Positions 1 through 11,790 of a stretch of DNA of 64,000 nt are shown piece after piece. The stretch is taken from positions 1-64,000 of the forward strand of contig VXBM01000143.1 of NCBI GenBank assembly GCA_013400155.1, read 5' to 3'. The notes below the pieces were generated by a model. The model was not told where the DNA came from and did no database searches. It saw nothing but the letters and a program-made list of their open reading frames with translations. Both the position numbers and the translations under genes were made by a program. Every line of letters begins with the position of its first letter. Within the stretch, counting starts at the first letter, position 1. This DNA comes from Helopsaltes ochotensis (Eukaryota > Chordata > Aves > Passeriformes > Locustellidae).

Positions 1-75
1 CGGCAGCGCCCGGAGTTCCCTTTCTCTCCCCCCTCTCCTTTTTCCCTTCGCCCCGCCGAGGTCGGGCTGTAAAAA
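1..75. promoter_or_regulatory. CpG-rich edge, possible end of a CpG island
   Basis: The first 70 or so bases are GC-rich and contain several CpG dinucleotides (gcgcccgg, ttcgcccc, gccgaggtcggg) around a C/T-rich run. Base composition then changes abruptly to AT-rich DNA from about 70. This is what the downstream shoulder of a CpG-island promoter or first exon looks like, but only the last part falls inside the window. No start codon, splice donor or known 5' UTR is recognised, so transcript and strand are undetermined. It could also be an isolated GC-rich patch. Confidence 0.3.
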
Positions 76-3000
76 CTGTATAAAATGAGTTGTGAAAATA
101 AAGAATTGGCTTTTCCCGCCTAAAAATAATGGAGTCTCGGCTAATTTATTATACTACCTGACTTTTTCTAAAGAATAGGTCTTACACTATGTGTGATTAA
201 TTTTCAATTATATATATATAATTCCTTTTTTTGTCCCATTTCATCTCTGTAAGGGTGCTTTTTTACTTTTCCCTGCAATTGACCTGAGCCTTGCCCTCTG
301 CGTGCCATGGTTATACAGTGTACGTGTCAATGAGCTGCACTGACATACATTTAGTCGCAAGTAATTATGTTTGGCCAGATAAAATTGTACAGTTAAACTT
401 AATTATCACCAGATGTGTTTCAATATAGCCTTTCAGCCTCTGAATTGCCCAATAGGCTCTCCCTCACTCTTTTACTTTATCTCATTAACTGACTCAGTAA
501 GTAACCCCAGACAGCTATCTGTACTGTAGCCATAAGGTGTAGGACTGCAGGCTAGGCTGTGGCTTTGCCCGACAGCTTCAGAAGCCTGAAGCCTGGCTTT
601 TGGAAGGGCAGGCTTATGGTCCCCAGTTACTCCAGTGCCTCGGGTATTACCTGTTCCCTCCCAGGCACAGCTCCGTTGGAATGTGGAGGTGGTTTTGTTT
701 GCATTCCCATTTATGAGTCAGAGGAAGCTGGGGACAAGAAACAAGAGCTGAATACATCAGTGCTGCCATTCAGGTGGGTGAGCAGAAGGCAGAGGAAGAG
801 CTTTGCCCCACAGCCTGACCTTTGGTTCCCAGGGCAGTCCTGAGGACACTTGTCTATGTGAAGTGCATGGATCATTGCTGATCCTGGGGCTTTTGTCCCA
901 GAAGAGCCCCTCGGATATGAGGAGAAGGAAGATCCTTTGAAAGGAGAGGAGCCGGGCCACTGAGACCTTTTCTCTCTCAATGCAATTAAGTTTTTGCCTT
1001 TTCTATATCTTCCAACCACTTCATTTCTAAACTTGCACTTCTTCTAGTAATGATGTATTCCACTGGGGGAAAAAAAGGGGAAAACTTTTACTGTTTACCT
1101 TGGAATCTTTGCTGAATTGATTAAAGGTATGATAAAATACTTTACCCAAGGACCTATTGCCATGATTTATGGTTGTATAAAAATAGATATTCCAGCAGTA
1201 AGTTCTATGCAGAAGAGATAATTCAGAAGGCATATGTTTTGTTTATTAAAAAGATAATAAAATTAAGGCAACAAATCTTCATAATTCAAAGTATACTAAT
1301 GGCCAGATTCTATGATCAATACTGAGCTCTCCATTTTGCGTGCCAAAGAAATTATTGCGAGATAAGATTACTACAGTAAATTCATATTGGACATTTCTTC
1401 CATCTCCATACCGACCAAGAACGATGTAAAAATGAAGTCATGAAAATTCCCTGCCTTAGAGAAAACTTAAACTGATGAAGGTAACACATTTTTGAAGAGT
1501 GTTGGCCCAAAAGGCCTGGGAGAAGAAGGTTTAAACTGAAGAGGTGGAAGAAGGGTGGGAGGAGGGGTGTGGAATGATATTGTCAATTAAACCCTGGGTG
1601 AGGGAATGAAAAATGACATCACCTGCATATTTCTGACACCCACGCCAACACACAGGGTTGATAAACACTGCAAATTCCAGCTTGGTGAACTGGGACACTT
1701 AAGAGTAGATTTAAAGGGACAGTTTATCAAACGTGCTATTTTAGAGGCGGGGAAAAAAGAACAATAAAACATCTTGGCTGTGTTGTATGTTTGATGCTCA
1801 TCCAAAATGATTTCGCCTGGCTCCTGAAATATTAAGCTGCTTGCCCTAGAGGTGATCATTCTACCCATCCTCTGCTTATTACTTTCTTTCCCTCCCACAA
1901 TAAGAAGAAGAAAAAAGTTTTTTCTTCTCCTTGAAGAAAAAACAAACAACAATACCCACCACTTTGAATGACTTATCTTCAAGAGACTTTTATAAATGGA
2001 AAGATGAGAGGTACACAGAGAAATTAAGGACGGGAAGGAGAGGAAGACAGGCATTTATTTTACTCTGTATGTGCCATGTCACATAAACGGTGAGGTGTCC
2101 TCAAACTTGTGCTCATGTTTCTCACTACAGACCAGATCTTTTCCCAGCTCTGTGGTCACTGCCAGTGAGGAACAGCAGGGAGGACCCAGTGCAATGCACA
2201 GGCTCTTGAAAATCTCAGTCCTCAGTTAGAGAGAAGGAAAAAAAAGCCCTAATAATAATTACAGATAAAACGTAGTTTGTTGAGGAAGTGCTGGTTTCCA
2301 AAGTTAGAATAGGCTCCTTCTACTCCAGCAAAAGCCCGCTACAATAATAAAAATTTAAAAATCCCCTGTCTGCTGATCAGAACAGAGTTGTGAGTCAAGC
2401 TTCTGCCCTGCGAAACTCTCCAAGGCTCGGGAATCTCTGGAGCCCCCTGGCAGCACCCAAGGGCAGCCCCTTGCCCCGTGTGCTTCACACGGCTGGTTTC
2501 CCCAGGCCAGGCTGCCCGCTGTCCCCAGCCCCCTTGTGAAAAGATCTAACACAAAGTGCATTTTCAGCACCACGGTAATAGCCAAAGAAAAGCAATTTTC
2601 CCCTCAGGAGGTGAGTCCTGGGAGCTCCTTTGCACAGTTACCTCATTGAGCAGCTCCAGAAGCACAAGGTTACTGCACTTACTTAATATGCAATCCAGCA
2701 CTGTGTATTTTCATACTTAATATGCAGATCTAATTGCTTGCCTGCATTTTGATTACCTTCTCTTCCTGGAATTTGCTCTTGTGTGGCTAATCCTAGTGAA
2801 CTTCAAAGCATGAACTTGGTGGCTTTTATTTTTTTTATTTCTGCAGTTTGTGTCTGAGGCCAATGTCAAAACTCTTTGTGAGGACCATGACTTATTTTTT
2901 TAGTTTAGAAAAAAAAAATAAATAAAGTCCCTCAGTTGTCCTCTTTTTTTAACCTCAGGACCTTTACTATATTACTGACCTGGAAGGTTACCCATTTGGT

Positions 3001-5319
3001 CTGGCCTTAATTGGCACTTCCACATTAAGTCTCCAGCCAGCAGCATCCTCAGACCTGCCTACCTAATACCAGCTTCAAGAGTGGCTCATATGTAATTCCT
3101 TTTAAGAGAAAGGCTATTCTTCATTTCCGAGTGTAAATGCAAAGCAATTTGTCTAAGTACTTCTGTCTCAAACTGCTAAACTCAACCCACACAAATGCAT
3201 TTCCCTGTAAGTGCCCCCACTTCCCACACTCTCCCTCACTTCTCACATCTTTTCCCATTATCCACCTCACCAGCAAAAAATACAATAAATTTGTTTGCCT
3301 CTTTTGATGTGGTGCCTACTTTAAATGTCACCTTGTTTAAAGATTAGAAAAAAAAGAAAGAAAAATAGCCACAGAACAAACTAATCTCCCTTTCCAAATA
3401 TAAAATAAAAGCTGTCTTATTTTTAGGCTTTGCAGCAGCTCATGTGTCATTTTCATCATTTCTTTCTCTCTTGATGACTGAGAAGCAGTGAGAGGAGGCG
3501 AGAAAAACTTTTTTATTTTGCTCCCCCTGGAAAATACATATTCAGAGCTTTCCCTAACCTGATTTCCTTTCCTATTAAATCATCCATAGCCAGAGCCAAA
3601 ATGAACCTCAATAATCCAATGTATTTGTCAACTTTTTGTAAAATGTGTATCAGTGATTAGACTAATGTAAGAGCACCAGCGACGTGAATCATGGAGGCTG
3701 TAATTTTTAGTGTTGTAAATCATTAGATTTGCAGCACATGGCAGCAAACTAAGGGAAGCAGTTCTTGCAGGGATGGTTGAGAGCAGGCTGTGAAGTAGGG
3801 TAATTTTGTCAGAAATGAACCATCCCTTTACCCCAAGAGCAAAGGGAAGAAGAAGTGCAAGAATTAATTTTAGGCAATACTGGGCCCATTCATTATCTTG
3901 CATGAGTCACACAGGACCTGACTCCTGCTCAGTGGGACCGACAATGAGTTGTTCCAGCAATTCCAAGGACAACAGATAGAGCCTTTAACTCTTTCAATTA
4001 CTTGGATCCCTAATGAAGAAGAGGAGATTTTTTTCCCCCCTTTTAGTTTTTTTTCAATATCCTTCAACAGGGAGATACCAACACCAGAGGAGCTTTGAGC
4101 TCCTGCTCTGGAGACTTTATTTCCCCAAAATGACAACTAATACCTTTACAGAGAGCAGCATTTCTGGCAGGTATCAGCTCAGTGACCACAGGTGGTAATT
4201 CATTCTGATGTCTGGATGTCGCTGCACATGAGGTTTTGGTAGCCAGTGTACTATGCTGGTAGAAACATCCAACTGGGCTGCACAATTACCAGCACAACAT
4301 TCTGTGCCTTAACTATTTGACACTTAGCTTAAACTGCCAGGAAAAAAAAGGTGAATGCTGAGTTCATACTACCACAGCTGCTTTGCATTAAAAAGCCTTT
4401 CCAGTGTGTGAATACTGATTTTTTTCTAAACATATTGACTACCCTATGAGAAGAAAGTATGAATATGTCCAATAAACACCCTTGAAATCCATTCTTCTGT
4501 CCTCTCAGCTGTGGTGAAGAGGGTTATTCGGGGAAGCTGATGTACATTACAGTGATTTGATTTGTCTTTTGGGACCTTTGGCTGTTGATTAGAAGTTCCA
4601 AGCGTAACGAGCAAGGGCAGCTGCAGAAGGGCTGGCTATGCTGTGCCCTGGGTTTGTCACTGTGCTCCTGAGCAGCAGCTCAACATCTGGCACACACACT
4701 GCTCTGGAGGGGTGCTGCTGCTCTGCCCTGAGCTCTGTGTGCATCTCCCCCGTTTCACTCCTAGCATCAAGCCTATGCTTGCCCTGTTTGATAACCTGGC
4801 TGTTTGCTGCCTAATCCACACCACCGGCTCCTGCTTCTGCCTTAGTCTGACTCCCCAAAATGCAGCCTGAGCTGGCCTCAGCCCTCTTGCTTGAACCTTT
4901 GTCCCAGCTTGCCATCAGCTCTGCTCCCTCTGTGTTGGACATGCACCGCCTTCCATCACATTCCTACCCTTAAAAATAGAACTTTCCCTTTTTCTCTCAG
5001 AGACTGCCGATGTCTCTAGTGGAGGAGCTGGAATAAATACTTACTCTTCCAGCACACAGCTATCAATTAGAACTGGTGCTTCATCTGAATGTTTCAAAGT
5101 CTGATAGATCTATTAATAGTAAAGAGTCAAGGCACCTAATTTCTGGGTACTCTAATATTCAATTTCAGATCTGTTTGACTGTCCAGGATTTCTATGAAAA
5201 ATTGTCATGCATAAGTTTCTGCTCAGCTATGCTTCTTTATCCTGATGTTATCAAGTTTGGTGCTTGTTTGTTCAATGGATAATCTGGATTCTGCAGCAGA
5301 CTGTCCTCATGACTGGACA
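76..5319. other. Unique AT-rich non-coding DNA, no gene seen
   Basis: No convincing coding exon, RNA gene or transposon was recognised here. Sequence complexity is high, and long stretches (for example 300-560) lack repeat character, so conserved non-coding elements could be present, but that cannot be judged from one genome. Short A- or T-runs occur near 2820-2950 and 3345-3365. The few open frames are under 160 codons and resemble no known family. Confidence 0.5.
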
Positions 5320-5382
5320 TTTTGGTGGAGTGACATTTTCCTCAGTCCAAAAGGATGGAGGATAAATGTCACTCCACCAAAA
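5320..5382. repeat. Fold-back inverted repeat with 19-bp perfect arms
   Basis: The left arm (5320-5338, ttttggtggagtgacattt) is exactly reverse-complemented by the right arm (5364-5382). Inside the perfect 19-bp stem, five more base pairs (tcctc against gagga) form after a single-base bulge, leaving a loop of about 14 bases. The element is followed by an A-rich tail (5383-5435). It may come from a template-switch or fold-back copying event, or it may be a pre-miRNA-like hairpin. It matches no miRNA I recognise, and the very short, nearly perfect stem argues more for a recent copying event. Confidence 0.75.
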
Positions 5383-7549
5383 CAAAACAACCAAACCCCA
5401 CAACAATATCCTGAAATAAATAAATAACAATAATTTTTAAAAAAGGCAAAAGAGAGAGTCCAAATTGAGAAGTCTTGAAGGACCTTTTGCAGGACTCCAG
5501 TACTGACTGGACACTTAGCAGTCACAATTTTCCTTTAAGGACTGCAATTAACCTCCAGCCCTGTCAGCTGTTGTGAGGGGTTTACTCTGCCCTGGTCATC
5601 AGCCACAGCTGGTTGAGGCCCTGAGGCACAGGGCAGCACAGAAGCCACATTTAGTTGGTTTTAACTCACAGCAAGAGCACTAGGAGAGGAGTAGGTGCCC
5701 TGCAGGTCTTTTCTTCATATATTGAAGGAGGTGGTTTTGTTTCATTTGAGAAAAAGATGTGGCTGGATAAAAGATGATGTCTAAAAACATGCCCAATTAT
5801 AATAGTAACCAGTCCTTTAGGAGACTTCAGGTGCAATGTAACATTGCCTCTCAGTTGTATTTCCCTCTAATATTCACTATTTACCTCCCCTCTTATGGAA
5901 AGTCTCATCACAATTAGAAATTTCAGATCTCATTCATTAGCTCTTAAAACAGCGTAATCTTAATGGTAATTGGCTAGAGAAAACAGACATCCTGCTTTTA
6001 GAATGATAACTCCTCCTGTGTGCATTGCCATTCATCTCGTAAGTACAGTATGGATCTTGTACATTGTATCTGGTAAAAAAAAAAAAGAGAAAAACCAGAG
6101 CAAACACTGTTTATGAAAGCTAGACTAAAGATTAAACACAATATCTTAAAAAATATAGCGTTAAAAGCAAGAAATGCTGAGAGCGAACAAATGATTTTGT
6201 AAATTTTTGCATCCGTGCATGGTGGAATTCACTCACTCATCACAGAGTGGATTTGTTCCTCTGTTGTGCACTGTTCTGAACATAATGCTACAGAAACTGA
6301 TAAAGATAAATGGTGATAAAGAAGCAGCAGCAAAGATGGAAAAACTATGAAAGATGAGGTTTTTATATCCAAAGTAGCGACCTAATTTTTAAAGATAATG
6401 GCACCAACTACAGATCAATAAAGGAGTAAATTAAATTTGAATTAGGTCCTGCAACGAATCTGCGGGGCTTTGGTCTTATTTAGCTAATTCCAGCCAGCCT
6501 GAGGAAGCTGGAACAGGGGTTTGTGTGAACAGGGATCTCCAAGTCAAACCAAGGGCACCAGCTGCATGTACTGCCCTGTTTCTTAGCCACAAAGCACAGG
6601 AAAAATGCGCATTGGATCCTCTGGAAAAGCAGGAATCCAGACGAGCCGCAGGGACTGTGGGACCAGAACCAGCTGGAAGGGATGCTGAAGTGCAGAATGA
6701 TCCCCCCAAGGACAAGATCTTTGCAAGCCAACAGCCAGGGCTGTGCCAGGCCCAAACCCAACTGCTTGTTCAGAGTCTATGGAAGAGTCTTTGCTGTAAC
6801 TGTGAAAATCCAAATTGCTCTGTTTTATTGGATAAACTCATTTTTTTTCCTTTTCAGATGTTACTCAGGAACTATACACCCCCAAAATAGATGGGTATAT
6901 TTCATTCATCCTGAAACTTCTCTACACTCAGCTCTCCCTTATAAATAAGAGCTCGTTCCTCTGATCAAACAGTACCATTTGGAGCACATCCAGGATCAAA
7001 ATCCTCGTGAGCAGTAACTCATGCCTTGGGAAGTCTCCTACCCATGCTAAGAAACCATTCAGAAGCATAGCTGTCTAAACAAACAGGCTAAATAGAATCC
7101 ATTATTTTTTAGTATAGCTTAATGCTCTTGTATTTAGCCCTTTTTCAAGTAAAATATCACTCTCTCTACAATAATTAAATAACAGTAATTCCAGGTCTAT
7201 ATGAGGAGCAGTGCAGAGTTCGGTGATCAGAATAATTTTATGATTTATGTGAAAAATATCATATATATACTGTAAAGAGATTCAAAGAATAGCACATATA
7301 TGGGTGTCACATATATTAAAAAGAAAAGTAAAAAGAGGGAAGACTAGGGAGAAGTAGAATTCTACGCTTGTTCCAAGATAAAATTTTGAAATTGGATCAC
7401 TTTAAAGCTTTTCTCTTTTTAAAGACAAAAATCCATTAATCCATTATAATAATATCCTCCAGTTAAGGTGCTGGTCTGAATACTTTGTCTATATCACAAT
7501 TTTTTAAAACAAAGCAAAACAAAAGAGTACCACAAAAGGCACTATTTTC

Positions 7550-7550
<1 letters not shown>
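5383..7550. other. Non-coding DNA, no gene seen
   Basis: The stretch begins with A-rich sequence next to the hairpin (5383-5435) and continues as unique AT-rich DNA. A 121-codon open frame at 6525-6890 (+) has no recognisable domain and is overlapped by equally long frames on the other strand, as expected by chance in a locally GC-richer patch. TA-rich runs occur around 7255-7330. Confidence 0.45.
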
Positions 7551-7589
<39 letters not shown>

Positions 7590-7680
7590 AAAAAAACCAA
7601 CCAAACAAAAAACCAAACCAACAAACAAAAAAACCAACCAAACGAAAAAAACCAAAACAACAACAACAACAAAACCCCAC
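7551..7680. repeat. Poly(A) followed by A/C-rich low-complexity tract
   Basis: A run of 37 adenines (7551-7587) passes into about 90 bases of CCAAA/CCAAC-type repeats ending in a short CAA run. It gives a lysine-rich open frame that is only an artefact of the repeat. No retroposed gene body is recognised upstream, so it is annotated as low-complexity DNA and not as the tail of a defined retroposon. Confidence 0.9.
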
Positions 7681-10364
7681 AAACTTCTTTTTTATTAAAA
7701 AAAATTTAAAATTTTATATATTTTCCACCCTGGATCTCTATTCTGTCATGCAGCCCACATTCTCTTGATATGGAAAGATGGACAGAAAAACAACATTTCT
7801 TAAAAATATTTTCTCTGTTATGGTTTCAAATCAGATTTAGTTTGGAGTTAGTCAAGACTTTCAACAAGAAGGTTCAAAAGCAGATATTAGTCACAAAATA
7901 CCCCAGAGGACTGCTATATTTTTAGTATCTACAGAGGCATCTCCAGGGCAGGAGCTCTTCACTCTTTCTCTCTCTGTTTCCTGACCTCTTCATTGGGAGA
8001 GTAATTTCTACCCAACAGGATGTTTTTTAATGAGAAACATTAAAAACATCATTACTGTGAGAAAAATTGGGGTTTTTGGAAAAACACACAGTGATATTGT
8101 ATTTCAAACTAAGCCTTTATAAAGACTCTGTTCTTCCAATTCATTAGGCATCTCTATTCACAAGACCTAAAAAATTATAATTGTCCCTGACGTGCAATTT
8201 GAGTTGAAAATTGAAAATACAAGCTTTAAATTAAGATTACAGTACAGGAAAGGTTCAGTAATAAGCAGAGTTTATAAAAAAGTCTTTACGATAAAAGTTA
8301 TAGAAGAAATAAAATGTTTCAGCAGAATTTTCAATAGTATTTTTCCTCAATGTTTGCAGTAAAGAACTTGCACCAAATTTTATCTCCAAAGACTAGTAGT
8401 GTTAACCACTGATTGAGTCTTTACATCAATTATATCCAAATATCCCAGATTGCCTAAAAATATCAGTCATTTTACTCGATGTCAGCTAATCTAATTACTT
8501 CCACAGGAACAGGGTTTTCTAATTATTTCTTTTGCCTTTTTCATCTTCATTTTTATCCCTCTTAACCAGCAGTTTGGGTCCAGAAAGGGTAAGGACTCTG
8601 TCTAAAAACTGTACATGTAATTTCTCAGCTCTAAACAGGAAAACATACTCACAGTACACATAACTGCATTTTTTTCTCCCCTGTGTGGAGAGTTTGGACC
8701 CCATTTGCAACCTCTAACTCCAAAACCCTCCTACCTCTTTCTCGTGGTAGGCATTAACAAATAGACTTTGATGCCATTGTTCCACAGTGACTAAGTGTGC
8801 AGTTCATTGACCTAAGTTAGTTAATTGTTAATTTTTGAGGGCAAGTTGCACACCGAGGCTCCTGGCTTTCCATGAGGGTGAGACTACTAATTTTTTTTTT
8901 AAACCTGCCACAATATTATTTCTATTTTTAATGACCTTTTAATGGGTTCAACATACTCTGTTTCACATATTGAAGAGCAATGGCAAAATTACTCCACTGC
9001 TGCCCAGCATGTCTGATGCCAGAGCAGTTAAATTAACTTTTTTTGGAAGTGTTAAATACACCCATGGGTACAGTTGTACACATTCATAAAAGTTATTACC
9101 ATAAATAAGAAATTGTAACCGTTGAGCTGACCTATGATCAAATTATCTGCTGGCAAGTTCCACTATATGTCAAATAACTTGCTTTTATTCTTTAGGAAAA
9201 GTGATGCTTGACAGTGGAGCAGTGGATAAAATATTGGAAGAGAAGTAACCAAAAATTGTCTGGCTTTACAAGAAGTAAAAAATGTGCTATTTTACAAAAA
9301 TATAGATTAAAAAATATATAGCCTGGGAGGAAAAAAAAAACAAAACCAAAAAACCAAGCCCCTATCATCTTGATATATGCCAGTTAAAATTCATCTGATT
9401 CCCCCCACTTTCCCTCATAAATCAAAACTGAATACACAGATCCCAGGGATGAGGAGCAGGTGGTAAAACAGCATAAAAATCTCTTTTCTATACTTCCAGA
9501 GAGAACTAATTTCAGGTTGAAAAGAATGGGTTATTTTTACTGCTAGTTTAGCCACATGGCTCCCAGGTACCAATTTGGTGAAGCATTATCCATTTTTACT
9601 GAGGGTCATTTGTTTCCTCTGCAGATCTTGAGACTGACGGGACCGACACGCATGGATTTTTCCAGTTATGCTTTTGAGCGTATAATGATGATTGGGCAGG
9701 TTATCTTCCCTTTAATCTGCGCAGGACCTGACACGGAGTGCAGGAATTTTATCCTCCCTACCACAGAATGCAGCTCCAATCCCAGCGTCTGAAGGAGACA
9801 CAGGCACTGATACCCTGTAAATTGCCCATTGTCCCACATTCCTCCAGGCCAGCTGTAGCTGCTAAAACCAAACCCATCAGGCACAGGTAGCTCAGAAATA
9901 GATTTATGTACTTGGAGATTTGCTATAGAAAAGCTGATAGCTCGGATTCACTCAAGAATAAGAGCCCTGTGCTTGAGCAGAAAACCTCTTTCCTTTATTA
10001 ACCTCCATATTTCTCCAGCTTCTGCCCCAATTCCATAAAATCATCTGATTTTCTTAAATTTTTAGTATCTGCTCTATATCTTGAGGCACGTGTTCCAAGC
10101 CAAAACTTAATGATGTCAAGGCTAGCAAGTCATGTACCCCTGAGAGCCAGGAGGTGGAATGTCAGCGAGACCCTGGAGTAGGCAGCGACACCGGAGCCCT
10201 CATGCCATGGTCACAGAGGGCCCCTGGAGACGGTCCAAAACAGAAATCTCAGCTGCATTAAGGCTTCCAGCTCTTCTGCATTTCTGTTTATGTATGTAGA
10301 GAGGATGGGATGGCTGCTGAGGCATTTGCTGAGCTATTGTCAAGGCAGGGCTGTGCAGTGCTGG
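7681..10364. other. AT-rich non-coding DNA, no gene seen
   Basis: Unique, AT-rich sequence with no recognised exon, RNA gene or interspersed repeat. A short A/C-rich run lies at about 9330-9358 and a T-run at 8891-8900. Reading frames are at most 78 codons and show no family resemblance. Confidence 0.5.
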
Positions 10365-10643
10365 TGTCGCCCTGATTTTCAGCCTTCTGATGTGTTTTCA
10401 TTTCTGTAACGGAGTTCTCACACTTTCAAGTATCAACAAATGGTTTGTTTTCATATTTTCATGGAGGAGGAGAGAGTTGATGGACTGTTGGTCTGACCAG
10501 GGTGTTGGAGAGGTGGCAGCTTCACCCTCCAATCCACTGTCATCTTTGGAATTCTATAAAATGAAAAATGTAAATAACAGCTTCTTCTTTTCCGGCACAA
10601 CTCAGCGTGTAGGTGCCATTCTTTCCTGTCCCCTATCTCCACA
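10365..10643 (+). mobile_element. Solo LTR of an endogenous retrovirus, plus orientation
   Basis: This 279-bp element starts TGTCGCCCTG and ends CTATCTCCACA, the TG...CA ends of a retroviral LTR. Both ends are confirmed by the related inverted copy at 11507-11790, because similarity stops there. A TATAAAA box lies at 10555-10561. The polyadenylation signal expected just downstream reads AATAAC (10573-10578) where the sister copy has AATAAA, so this copy is probably impaired for 3'-end formation. No primer-binding site or retroviral gene follows, so it is a solo LTR. The flanks gtgctgg and gttctgg abut the ends and may be an imperfect target duplication, though seven bases would be unusual. 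The ERVL-like class is my inference. Confidence 0.75.
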
Positions 10644-11206
10644 GTTCTGGGACCAAGGGCAGGTCTGACAGTTAAATCCTTTTTGCTGATGGAAGTTAAA
10701 GTTCAACCCTTAGCCAAGGGATGGGAAAAGCATCACGACAAAACACCCCAAGAGGGAGCAAAGCAGAGCAGTGCAAGGCTGAGCAAGCATTCTGTTTCCA
10801 TGATCAGTGTGTTCAATCACTCAGCACTGGAGAATTAAATAGTATTCAGGAGGCTGAGTGCACCGAATAGAAATTCATATCGAGTTCATTCTACGGTATC
10901 AGACATGGTTTGTCACCAGGCAAGGAAATGTATTTGAGCTACATGAAGGCTGATGCCTTATGTTTTTTAATAAAGTTGAGGACAGATTACAAACCTTTGC
11001 CTTCAGCCCCAGCTGTGGATGGAAGCTATTTCCTTTGACATACTGAATAACTTGCCTTTTTTGAAGTTACAATAAGATAATGTAAAAAGCTTTGAATGCC
11101 ACATAATGTGAAGTGGTAAGGTGTTAAACTACAGCATCTGAAAGAAAATACTGCTGGATGTAAAAGAGATAGCACTCTAGAGCAAAATAGACCAGCAGAA
11201 TTAAAT
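10644..11206. other. Non-coding spacer between two opposed LTRs, left part
   Basis: Unique sequence with no retroviral primer-binding site next to the left LTR and no gag, pol or env similarity that I can see. This argues against the two flanking LTRs being the ends of one provirus. No gene recognised. Confidence 0.5.
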
Positions 11207-11232
11207 CCTTTAGACTGGTACCAGTCTAAAGG
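11207..11232. repeat. Perfect 26-bp palindrome
   Basis: The sequence is its own reverse complement over 26 bases, centred on GGTACC at 11217-11222. The 13-base half-site is cctttagactggt. A further partial copy of the half-site (tagactggt) follows at about 11238. No known transposon terminus or binding site is recognised. It could be a small template-switch product or a chance palindrome later expanded. Confidence 0.85.
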
Positions 11233-11506
11233 GAAGAGTAGACTGGTGCTTGGTCCTTTAATTATGGTTTCTTGGAAAGTTCTAACATTTTAATAGAGAG
11301 CTCCTAGTTCCTATCTATGTGCTAGAAAAAATCAAAAAAGCAAACCCTTCCAGAGCTGCTAAACCAAAACCTGCTTTCTCCTGGCCGTGCCCCTGAGCCA
11401 CCAGGCCTCTTCCCCTCACCAGTGGCCCAGCCCAAGGCCAGGCTGGCCCAGCACAGGACAGTGACACCTCTCCTTCCCTTCCCAAGGGCACTCAGCAGCC
11501 AGGAGG
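11233..11506. other. Non-coding spacer, GC-rich next to LTR
   Basis: The stretch from about 11340 to 11500 is distinctly GC-richer than its surroundings and abuts the 3' end of the minus-strand LTR. It is not present beside the plus-strand LTR, so it is unlikely to be part of the repeat itself. Open frames here are low-complexity and no gene is recognised. Confidence 0.4.
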
Positions 11507-11790
11507 TGTGGAGATAGGGGACAGGAAAGAACTGCACCCGCACGCTGAGTTGTGCTGGAAAAAGGGGCAAACCTTTATTTACATTTTTCATTTTATAGAA
11601 TTCCAAAGGTGACCGTGGATTGGAGGGTGAAGCTGCCACCTCTCCAACCACACTGGTCAGACCAACAGTCCATCAACTCTCTCCTCCTCCATGAAAATAT
11701 GAAAACAAACCATTTGTTGGTACTTGAAAGCGTGAGAACTCTGTTACAGAAATGAAAACACATCAGAAGGCTGAAAATGAGGGCGAATCA
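11507..11790 (-). mobile_element. Solo LTR of an endogenous retrovirus, minus orientation
   Basis: Read on the minus strand, this 284-bp element begins TGATTCGCCCT and ends CTATCTCCACA, and is the sister of the LTR at 10365-10643. Over about 190 bases up to the TATA region I count around seven differences by eye, roughly 96% identity. A more divergent block of about 15 bases follows the polyadenylation signal. It keeps TATAAAA (11591-11597, complement) and an intact AATAAA (11574-11579, complement). There is no clear target duplication and no retroviral gene beside it, so it is a solo LTR from an independent insertion. Class is uncertain, with ERVL-like the best guess. Confidence 0.75.

Noticed and set aside
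5320..5382. Hairpin as a known microRNA
   Set aside because: It does not match any mature microRNA sequence I recognise, and the stem is short for a typical precursor.
7485..7709. Lysine- and asparagine-rich frame
   Set aside because: Translation of the poly(A) and A/C-rich low-complexity tract.
10365..11790. The LTR pair as a single short provirus
   Set aside because: The LTRs are in opposite orientation, and no primer-binding site, polypurine tract or gag/pol/env sequence is seen between them.
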